Shown here piece after piece: positions 1 through 6,126 of a DNA stretch of 19,664 nucleotides. Numbering within the stretch: position 1 is the stretch's first letter; the number at the start of each line of letters is the position of its first letter. The translations under genes were made by a program, and so were the position numbers. Source of the stretch: Deltaproteobacteria bacterium (GTDB taxonomy: Bacteria; Desulfobacterota; Syntrophia; Syntrophales; UBA2210); NCBI GenBank assembly GCA_011056825.1, contig DSBH01000083.1, forward strand, positions 1-19,664, written 5' to 3'. The notes under the pieces are model-generated. The model was not told the DNA's origin. It worked only from the letters and a program-made list of their open reading frames with translations, and did not search any database.

Positions 1-991
1 GAATGTACCAGCCGTTCATCCAGTTCAGCTTGTCCACGTCGAAAACGGCGCCCGCCTTATTGATGCGGTCCAGGGAAAACTCGTGACAAAGTTCCTCAAG
101 CGAAAACAGCTCCCGGTCATCGGCTGGATGCCAACCCAGCAACGCGATGAAATTGAGCAGGGCCTCCGGCAGATATCCCCGTTCGAGATAATGTTCCACC
201 GCGACGTCGCCCTGGCGCTTGCTGAGCTTGCTGCGGTCCGGATTGAGCAGCAGGGGAAGGTGGACAAAGACGGGCAGTTCCCATCCGAACGCACGGTACA
301 GGTAGATGTGCTTGGGAACGCTGGAGAGCCATTCTTCCCCTCGAATAACGTGAGTAACGCCCATCAGGTGGTCATCGACCACGTTGGCCAGGTGATAGGT
401 GGGGAACCCGTCTGTTTTGATCAGCACCTGGTCGTCGACGAGTTCGTTGTCCACGGCCACCTTCCGGCGGACCACGTCGTCGAACACTGTCCTTCCCTCA
501 CGGGGAAATCTGAGCCGTATAACCGAAGGTTCTCCGGCTTCGAGTCTGCGGCGAACCTCGTCGGCGGGCAGGTCCCGGCACGCGCCGTCGTACATGGTGG
601 GTAATTTTTTCCTGCGCTGTTCCTCACGCAGCCGCTCAAGCCGTTCTTCGGTGCAGAAACAGTGATAGGCGACACCCGCGTCAAGGAGCCGGTCCACGTG
701 CATCCGGTAAATATCCTTGCGCTCCGACTGGATGTAGGGGCCGCAGGGACCGCCTGCGTCGGGGCCCTCATCGTCTTTGATGCCGATGGTCCTGAGCGTC
801 GACATCAACTTTTCCACGGCGCCGGTCACGGAACGCTTCTGGTCGGTGTCCTCGATCCGCAGGATAAATGTTCCGCCTGTTTTACGGGCAAAAAGATAAT
901 TAAAAAGGGCCGTCCGCAACCCGCCCACGTGGAGATACCCTGTGGGACTGGGCGCGAAGCGCACCCGAACGTCATCACGCGCCATGTTCAT
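1..991 (-). CDS. gltX: Glutamyl-tRNA synthetase, C-terminus missing
   Basis: Class I aminoacyl-tRNA synthetase that charges tRNA-Glu with glutamate in the cytoplasm. About 330 residues are visible, and the frame is open to the left edge. The family is usually about 470 residues, so the anticodon-binding C-terminal part lies outside the window. The N-terminus reads FAPSPTGYLHVGG, with HVGG (about residues 21-24) as the HIGH signature. LSKRQGD near residue 258 is the KMSKS-loop equivalent. A CFC pair followed by a further Cys in YDGAC fits the metal-binding insertion seen in many GluRS. The start at 991 (MNMARDD) is chosen because AGGA lies nine bases upstream. The in-frame ATG at 985 is the alternative. 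The frame was checked at several points and shows no break. A near-consensus promoter sits about 57 bases upstream. Some bacteria have two GluRS copies with different tRNA preference, and this cannot be judged here. Confidence 0.95.
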   Translation of the reverse strand, partial: MNMARDDVRVRFAPSPTGYLHVGGLRTALFNYLFARKTGGTFILRIEDTDQKRSVTGAVEKLMSTLRTIGIKDDEGPDAGGPCGPYIQSERKDIYRMHVDRLLDAGVAYHCFCTEERLERLREEQRRKKLPTMYDGACRDLPADEVRRRLEAGEPSVIRLRFPREGRTVFDDVVRRKVAVDNELVDDQVLIKTDGFPTYHLANVVDDHLMGVTHVIRGEEWLSSVPKHIYLYRAFGWELPVFVHLPLLLNPDRSKLSKRQGDVAVEHYLERGYLPEALLNFIALLGWHPADDRELFSLEELCHEFSLDRINKAGAVFDVDKLNWMNGWYI

Positions 992-1047
992 CACTGTTCG
1001 TCCTGTCGCTTCCTTTCACCGTATGGGGGTGTTCGCGAAAGAGCGGG

Positions 1048-1077
1048 ATTATACCGTTCCCTCCGTTGTTTTGTCAA
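1048..1077 (-). promoter_or_regulatory. Sigma70-type promoter of gltX
   Basis: On the minus strand TTGACA (1072-1077) and TATAAT (1048-1053), both perfect hexamers, are separated by 18 bases. Transcription would start near 1041, giving a leader of about 50 bases before the gltX start. Confidence 0.8.
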
Positions 1078-1165
1078 AATTCTTTTACACAGTCGCGGTC
1101 CCGCAGCACTGCCGTGGATCGCCAGGAGAAAAGCCCCCTCTCCCGTAATTTTTTTATAATTTTCC

Positions 1166-1194
1166 TTGACAGCAGGCCCCTTCTGTGTTTCTAT
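1166..1194 (+). promoter_or_regulatory. Probable promoter of the trp leader and trpB2
   Basis: A perfect TTGACA (1166-1171) is followed 17 bases later by TTCTAT (1189-1194), a poor -10 match that keeps the first T and the final AT. Transcription would start near 1200, about 20 bases before the leader peptide ATG. A TATAAT at 1155-1160 has no good -35 box and is less likely. Confidence 0.5.
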
Positions 1195-1219
1195 CCGCAG
1201 AAACGAGGAGACGAGAGCA

Positions 1220-1291
1220 ATGGCAATCATTCGATGGTGCGAAAGCAAGAACCGCCGCTGGCGGCCACGTGCCCGAGGAATGCCCCTCTAG
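1220..1291 (+). CDS. Putative Trp-containing leader peptide of trpB2
   Basis: A 23-codon reading frame, MAIIRWCESKNRRW then a basic tail, ends with TAG at 1289-1291. GAGGAG at 1205-1210 is a good ribosome binding site nine bases before the ATG. It holds two Trp codons, at 1235-1237 (residue 6) and 1259-1261 (residue 14). It sits between a promoter and a hairpin plus T-run, upstream of a tryptophan synthase beta gene. This is the layout of classical trp operon attenuation, where ribosome stalling at Trp codons controls read-through. The Trp codons are not adjacent, unlike in E. coli trpL. The role is inferred from layout; no homology to a known leader peptide was recognised. Confidence 0.6.
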   Translation: MAIIRWCESKNRRWRPRARGMPL

Positions 1292-1328
1292 CTTCGCGAC
1301 TCTTCGAAGGATCGACAGCCATGGGCGG
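1252..1328 (+). promoter_or_regulatory. Candidate antiterminator pairing
   Basis: CCGCC at 1252-1256 can pair with GGCGG at 1324-1328, and TGGC at 1259-1262 with GCCA at 1318-1321, with a 2x2 internal loop between. This takes up the left arm of the downstream terminator and includes the second Trp codon. A ribosome halted at the first Trp codon would leave 1252-1262 free, while one that reads on would cover it. A competing local hairpin exists, CCGCC with GGCGG at 1260-1264. This is inference from hand pairing only. Confidence 0.35.
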
Positions 1329-1357
1329 CAACGCGAAGGCCTCCCGTGGTTTTTTTT
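1319..1357 (+). terminator. Rho-independent terminator (attenuator) in the trpB2 leader
   Basis: CCATGGG (1319-1325) pairs with CCCGTGG (1343-1349), seven pairs with one G-U. A further GG/CC pair (1327-1328 with 1340-1341) lies inside across a 1x1 mismatch. The stem runs directly into eight T (1350-1357). It lies after the leader peptide stop and 64 bases before the trpB2 start, so it would stop transcription before the gene, as an attenuator does. Confidence 0.75.
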
Positions 1358-1421
1358 CGCGATGACGCGGGTCGCCGGCAAACGGCGGACCGACAAATAC
1401 ACCCGTCAAGGAGGAATCCTG

Positions 1422-2783
1422 ATGCAGGAAAAGAAAATAATTTTAAAAGACGACGAAATTCCCCGGCAGTGGTACAATATTCTGCCGGATCTTCCCACAC
1501 CCATGGCACCACTGCTCAATCCGGCGACAGGACAACCGCTGTCGCCCGATGACATGGCCCGCATTTTCCCCATGAATCTGATTGAGCAGGAAATGAGTTC
1601 CGAGCGATGGATCGACATACCGGAAGAAGTACTCGAAAAATTACTGATCTGGAGACCGAGTCCCCTGTACCGGGCATACAATTTCGAACGGCTCCTCGAT
1701 GCCCCGGTCAAGATTTATTACAAGAATGAAGGCGTCAGTCCTCCCGGCTCCCACAAGCCGAACACGGCAGTAGCGCAGGCGTATTACAACAAGGCCTTCG
1801 GCGTAAAGAGGCTCTCGACGGAAACAGGCGCCGGCCAGTGGGGAAGCGCTCTCAGCATGGCCTGCAACATGTTCGGCATCGAATGTCGCGTTTTCATGGT
1901 CCGCGTGAGCTACGACCAGAAACCGTACCGGCGCCTGATGATGCAGACCTGGGGTGGGAACTGTTTCTCCAGTCCCAGCAACGTTACGGAAACGGGGCGG
2001 CGGGTCCTCGCCGAACATCCCGATTCTCCGGGCAGTCTGGGCATCGCCATCAGTGAGGCCATCGAGGACATCATCGACAAGGACGACGCCCGCTACTCTC
2101 TGGGCAGTGTCCTCAACCACGTCCTGCTGCACCAGACTATCATCGGCCTGGAGACACAGCGCCAGTTCGAAAAAATCGGTGTCTACCCGGATGTGGTTAT
2201 CGGGTGCGCCGGCGGAGGAAGCAATTTTGCCGGGCTTTCGCTGCCCTTCGTCCGCGACAAGATTCACGGCAAGGACATATCCATCATCGCCTCTGAACCC
2301 ACTTCCTGTCCCACGTTGACCCGGGCGCCTTTCGCGTATGATTTCGGCGACCTGGCCATGAGCACGCCGCTTCTGGCCATGTATACCCTGGGACATGACT
2401 ACGTCCCCGCGCCCATTCACGCGGGAGGGCTCCGCTATCACGGCATGGCGCCCATCGTGAGTCACCTGGTGAAGGAAAATCTCGTCGAAGCCAGGGCCTA
2501 CGACCAGCTGGAAACGTTCGAGGCCGGTGTGAACTGGGCCCGCACCGAGGGATTCATTCCCGCCCCTGAAACAACCCACGCCATCGCGACCGTCGTGGAA
2601 GAAGCACGACGGGCGAAAGAAGAAGGCAAGGAAAAAACCATTGTTTTCAACTGGAGTGGTCATGGACTGGTCGATCTTGCGTCCTACGACGCCTACCTGT
2701 CGGGCAAATTGTTCAACTACAGCATGCCCGAGGAAGATATTGATCGTGCCCGGACCATGGTGGCGCAATTTCCCCAACCCTGA
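1422..2783 (+). CDS. trpB: Tryptophan synthase beta chain, TrpB2 type
   Basis: PLP enzyme expected to join indole and serine to give tryptophan. At 453 residues it is longer than classical TrpB (about 400) and matches the TrpB2 branch, with the N-terminal extension typical of that group. Visible motifs are HKPNTA with the PLP lysine at K112, ETGAGQWG (residues 134-141, catalytic Glu), CAGGGSN (262-268, phosphate loop) and SGHG (412-415). The start at 1422 is set by AAGGAGG at 1408-1414, seven bases upstream. The frame stays open further upstream to 1185 but that part overlaps the leader. No trpA or other trp gene is nearby. TrpB2 proteins are known to work without tight TrpA coupling, as indole-salvaging or stand-alone enzymes. 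A Trp-codon leader and terminator precede it, so expression probably responds to tryptophan supply. Confidence 0.93.
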   Translation: MQEKKIILKDDEIPRQWYNILPDLPTPMAPLLNPATGQPLSPDDMARIFPMNLIEQEMSSERWIDIPEEVLEKLLIWRPSPLYRAYNFERLLDAPVKIYYKNEGVSPPGSHKPNTAVAQAYYNKAFGVKRLSTETGAGQWGSALSMACNMFGIECRVFMVRVSYDQKPYRRLMMQTWGGNCFSSPSNVTETGRRVLAEHPDSPGSLGIAISEAIEDIIDKDDARYSLGSVLNHVLLHQTIIGLETQRQFEKIGVYPDVVIGCAGGGSNFAGLSLPFVRDKIHGKDISIIASEPTSCPTLTRAPFAYDFGDLAMSTPLLAMYTLGHDYVPAPIHAGGLRYHGMAPIVSHLVKENLVEARAYDQLETFEAGVNWARTEGFIPAPETTHAIATVVEEARRAKEEGKEKTIVFNWSGHGLVDLASYDAYLSGKLFNYSMPEEDIDRARTMVAQFPQP

Positions 2784-2828
2784 CCCGGCTGTTACATTCG
2801 GCCCGTGGTAAAACGTCCGATGAAGTCA

Positions 2829-2874
2829 GGTCGAAGGGACGACCCCCGTTCTTCTGCGGGGTGTTCCTTCGACC
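2829..2874. repeat. Large inverted repeat after trpB2
   Basis: GGTCGAAGG (2829-2837) and CCTTCGACC (2866-2874) form nine perfect pairs. Inside, CCCCG (2844-2848) pairs with CGGGG (2857-2861) around an eight-base loop. It lies between trpB2 and the next gene. No T-run follows on either strand, so it is not a standard intrinsic terminator; it could be a transcript-end structure or a small intergenic repeat. Confidence 0.6.
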
Positions 2875-2898
2875 GGGGGGAAACGAGAGATATGCATC

Positions 2899-3150
2899 AT
2901 GAAGCGATTTGACGATTTGCTGATCAGGTGTCCGCGGCTTGGCGGCGAGGTTACCTTCGCCTACTGCCGGGTCGAACAGGGCGATCTCCCCTGCAGCCGC
3001 ATCATAGAATGCTGGCCGTCGCTTCCGGTTAAAGAGTGGCTCCAGGAAGTTCTCACGCCGGAAGAATGGGACAGGTTCGTCAACCGGCCCCCCGGCGACC
3101 GGATCTCGACGATTTTCAAGGCCGTCGATTCCCTCAAGAAAAAACCCTGA
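2899..3150 (+). CDS. Small four-cysteine protein of unknown function
   Basis: An 83-residue protein, MKRFDDLLIRCPRLGG..., not recognised as a named family. Four cysteines are spaced C11, C23, C32 and C38 (RCP, YCR, PCSR, ECW) within the first half, which suggests metal or Fe-S binding, though a structural disulfide is also possible. The second half is polar (VKEWLQEVL, TPEEWDRF) and ends in KKKP. There is no signal peptide or membrane segment. The start at 2899 is preceded only by a weak GAGAGA. The gene lies between trpB2 and rarA on the same strand, with gaps of 115 and 147 bases, so co-transcription is uncertain. The coding call rests on the orderly composition and the conserved-looking Cys pattern. 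Confidence 0.65.
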   Translation: MKRFDDLLIRCPRLGGEVTFAYCRVEQGDLPCSRIIECWPSLPVKEWLQEVLTPEEWDRFVNRPPGDRISTIFKAVDSLKKKP

Positions 3151-3297
3151 CGCGGCGTCGCGGGGATTTCCGCCGTCCTGGAGGGACCACTCCTCCGTTG
3201 CCTCCGAAGCAAAGCTGTGCGATGATGTGACAACTCGTCGGCGGTTGTGCGAATACGTTTAGTCCACTCCGCCGAGGGAACAACGAGGACGAATGTC

Positions 3298-4698
3298 ATG
3301 TCACCCACCGGAACCAGGAAAAATAAGGGAGCGATCCGTTCCGCCGCGGAAACGGGTCTCCTTCTCGATGAATCGAGCACACCCGAAACAAACCGGATGA
3401 CGGCAACGACGGCTCCCCTGGCCGACCGTATGCGTCCACGCTCATTCGACGATTTCGTGGGGCAGCCCCACCTGGTGGGGAAAGACGGCCTTCTGCGCCA
3501 GGCCCTGCGCCGCGACCATCTCTTCTCCATGATCTTCTGGGGCCCCCCCGGTTCGGGAAAGACAACCCTGGCCCGACTGGCGGCGACTGAAACGCAGGCT
3601 CACTTTGAAACCTTTTCCGCCGTCCTCTCGGGTGTGAAAGAAATCAGGGCCATGATCGAAGAAGCGCGAACCCAGCTTCACCGCCACGGCAAAAAGACCA
3701 TTCTTTTCGTCGATGAAATTCACCGGTTCAACAAGACCCAGCAGGACGCCTTTCTGCCCCACGTGGAAACGGGGCTCGTAACGCTCATCGGCGCCACAAC
3801 GGAAAACCCCTCCTTCGAAGTCGTCGCGCCGCTTCTGTCCAGGGTGCGTGTCCTGGTGCTTTCACCCTATACGGAGGAGGAACTGGCGATCATGCTCCGC
3901 AGGGCGCTGGATGATCCCGAACGCGGCCTGGGACGATTGAATATCACGGCGGAACCTGAGGCCATGGACCACCTGATTGCCGTCGCCGACGGCGACGCCC
4001 GGGCGGCCCTGAACGGGCTCGAAGCGGCCGCCGTTCTGGCAGAAGAATCGAACCGGGACGCTCCCGTCATCACGCGGGACGTCGCCGAACAGGCCTTGCA
4101 GCGACGCTTCCTGCGTTACGACAAGAGCGGGGAAGAACACTACAACCTCATATCGGCGCTGCACAAAAGCCTTCGAGGCAGTGATCCCGACGCCGCGCTT
4201 TACTGGCTGGCGCGCATGCTCACGGCGGGCGAGGATCCCCTGTACATCGCGAGAAGAATGGTGCGGTTCGCCTCGGAAGACGTGGGTCTCGCCGACCCGG
4301 CGGCCCTGTCGGTATCCCTGAACGCCATGGAATCTTTCCGGTTCCTGGGATCTCCCGAAGGCGAGCTCGCCCTTGCCGAGGCCGCTGTCTACCTCGCGGC
4401 GGCGCCCAAGAGCAACTCCCTTTACCGCGCAATGGGCGCGGTTCGAAAAACCATCGAGGAAACAGGCGCTTTACCTGTTCCACTGGACGTGCGAAACGCT
4501 CCGACGAAGCTCATGAAGGATCTTGGATACGGTAAAAACTACAAGTACGCCCACGATTACCCCGACGCCCAGGTCCACCAGGAGGCATTGCCTGAAAAAC
4601 TTCGAAATCGGATCTTTTATCGACCCACCGACCGGGGCTACGAAGCACGCGTCCGGGACCGACTTCTTGCCTGGAAAAAGCTGAAGCAACGGGAGTGA
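3298..4698 (+). CDS. rarA: Replication-associated recombination AAA+ ATPase RarA (MgsA)
   Basis: AAA+ clamp-loader-like ATPase that acts at stalled replication forks. With the chosen start it is 466 residues (E. coli RarA is 447). In order: LADRMRPRSFDDFVGQ (about 41-56), Walker A GPPGSGKT (82-89), SGVKEIR (111-117), Walker B ILFVDEIHRF (135-144), sensor-1 GATTEN (165-170) and the arginine-finger region LLSRVRV (179-185). The C-terminal half has the family's helical tetramerisation region (SALHKSLRGSDPDAALYWLARM) and the end motif LGYGKNYKYAHDYP. The start at 3298 has GAGGA nine bases upstream. It adds about 35 residues before the conserved part. An ATG at 3397 begins closer to the conserved core but has no ribosome binding site. 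The open frame also extends to 3247. Confidence 0.95.
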   Translation: MSPTGTRKNKGAIRSAAETGLLLDESSTPETNRMTATTAPLADRMRPRSFDDFVGQPHLVGKDGLLRQALRRDHLFSMIFWGPPGSGKTTLARLAATETQAHFETFSAVLSGVKEIRAMIEEARTQLHRHGKKTILFVDEIHRFNKTQQDAFLPHVETGLVTLIGATTENPSFEVVAPLLSRVRVLVLSPYTEEELAIMLRRALDDPERGLGRLNITAEPEAMDHLIAVADGDARAALNGLEAAAVLAEESNRDAPVITRDVAEQALQRRFLRYDKSGEEHYNLISALHKSLRGSDPDAALYWLARMLTAGEDPLYIARRMVRFASEDVGLADPAALSVSLNAMESFRFLGSPEGELALAEAAVYLAAAPKSNSLYRAMGAVRKTIEETGALPVPLDVRNAPTKLMKDLGYGKNYKYAHDYPDAQVHQEALPEKLRNRIFYRPTDRGYEARVRDRLLAWKKLKQRE

Positions 4699-4793
4699 TT
4701 GTCCCGCCTCCAAAAATCCCGCCAACGGTTGTTCACTCAAAAAAGTTTTCGCAACCACACGTTTTCTCCCCACGACGCACACGAAGAGAAATA

Positions 4794-4822
4794 TTGTCTT
4801 ATTTTTAATTATTCAATATACT
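4794..4822 (+). promoter_or_regulatory. Promoter of the GT2/GT81-like glycosyltransferase
   Basis: TTGTCT (4794-4799) and TATACT (4817-4822) lie 17 bases apart in the most AT-rich stretch of the window. Transcription would start near 4829, about 25 bases before the gene start. Confidence 0.65.
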
Positions 4823-4854
4823 TATTGTAAATATTTCGCATGAAAGGATGCCGC

Positions 4855-6126
4855 ATGCACTACAACACGGCCCTCAGATCCTACAGCGCGAAACGGCTTG
4901 AGGAAATAGAACACGCCGACATTCTCGTGGGAATACCCTGCTACAACAACGAGCAGACGATCAAGCACGTGATTCAGATGCTCACTCACGGTCTCGCTCG
5001 GTATTACAAGGACAGGCGGAGTGTCATCTTCGTCGCCGATGGCGGCTCGACGGACGATACGAGGGAAGTCGCCAAGGAATTCCAGATCAAACCCTGGCAG
5101 GAAAAAGTGGTGTCTATCTACAGAGGACCCGCGGGTAAGGGATCGGCCCTCCGTTCGATCTTCGAGGCCGCCTGCCGCCTGCAGATAGATGCCTGCGTCG
5201 TGGTCGATTCCGACCTCAGGAGTATCACTCCCGACTGGATCCGCTACCTGCTCGACCCGGTGCTCGAAAAGGGCTACCAGTTCGTGGCGCCTGTCTACGT
5301 CAGACACAAATACGACGGCACGATCACCAACAACATCGTGTACAACCTGACGAGGGCCCTCTACGGAAAACGGATCCGGCAACCCATCGGGGGCGATTTC
5401 GCCCTTTCCCGGGAGGTCACGCGGTACTTTATCAACCAGGACGTGTGGGAAACGGACGTTGCGCGTTACGGCATCGACATCTGGATGACCACGCACGCCA
5501 TCACCAGCAATTACCGTGTCTGCCAGTCGAACCTGGGCGTCAAGATTCACGACGCCAAAGACCCGGGGCTGCACCTGGGCCCCATGTTCCGGCAGGTGCT
5601 GTGGACGGTCTTCTCGCTCATGGAAACGAACGAGACGATCTGGAAAAAGGTGCGTGGCAGTGAACCGGTGGAAACGTTTGGCTTCGAGGGGTTCCTGGAA
5701 CCGGAGCCGGTCCCCGTGAATCTCGAGGGAATGATCGAACATTTCAAGACAGGATACAGCCAGTTCTCAGCCCTGTGGAGAGAGGTGCTCAGCCCGGAAA
5801 GCTGCGAGGCCGTCTCCCGCGCCGCGTCCATGAACGCGAAGAATTTCAATCTGTCAACAGAGGACTGGGTAAAGATCCTCTACGAACTGGCGGCGACCTT
5901 TCATACATGGAAAGTGAATCGCAACAAACTCGTCGACGTGATGACCCCGCTCTATTACGCCCGTGTCGCCACCCTCGTCCGGCGCACCTGGGACATGAGT
6001 TCCGCCGAGGCGGAAGCCCTGATCGAAGACCAGGCGGTGAAATTCGAACGCCAGAAGGATTACCTGGTAGAGATCTGGGACGAAGGCGTCAAGGCGCCCC
6101 TTAAACCAGCGGCCGGTCGCCGTTGA
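4855..6126 (+). CDS. GT-A glycosyltransferase, GpgS/mannosylglycerate synthase-like
   Basis: A 423-residue cytoplasmic enzyme expected to move a sugar from a nucleotide sugar. The N-terminal GT-A fold shows ILVGIPCYNNE (23-33), ADGGSTDDT (61-69), KGSALR (95-100) and DSD (118-120), the DxD metal motif. RQPIGGDFALS (175-185), YGIDIWMTTHA (205-215) and KIHDAKDPG (230-238, a likely metal-binding His) resemble the GT78/GT81 glycosyltransferases that make mannosylglycerate or glucosyl-3-phosphoglycerate. Residues from about 285 to the end form an extra helical region whose role is unknown. The start at 4855 is set by AAAGGA six bases upstream; the ATG at 4840 overlaps that site. It has its own promoter and its end overlaps the end of the opposing GH57-GT5 gene by 26 bases. 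The acceptor is not known. A role in compatible-solute or glucan priming is inferred only from motifs and neighbours. Confidence 0.85.
   Translation: MHYNTALRSYSAKRLEEIEHADILVGIPCYNNEQTIKHVIQMLTHGLARYYKDRRSVIFVADGGSTDDTREVAKEFQIKPWQEKVVSIYRGPAGKGSALRSIFEAACRLQIDACVVVDSDLRSITPDWIRYLLDPVLEKGYQFVAPVYVRHKYDGTITNNIVYNLTRALYGKRIRQPIGGDFALSREVTRYFINQDVWETDVARYGIDIWMTTHAITSNYRVCQSNLGVKIHDAKDPGLHLGPMFRQVLWTVFSLMETNETIWKKVRGSEPVETFGFEGFLEPEPVPVNLEGMIEHFKTGYSQFSALWREVLSPESCEAVSRAASMNAKNFNLSTEDWVKILYELAATFHTWKVNRNKLVDVMTPLYYARVATLVRRTWDMSSAEAEALIEDQAVKFERQKDYLVEIWDEGVKAPLKPAAGRR

Noticed and set aside
1185..1421. In-frame upstream extension of trpB2
   Set aside because: The start at 1422 has a strong AAGGAGG site and the conserved N-terminus. 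The extension covers the leader peptide and terminator and has low-complexity, arginine-rich content.
2829..2874. Intrinsic terminator of trpB2
   Set aside because: The stem is strong but no T-run follows on either strand, so it was recorded as an inverted repeat only.
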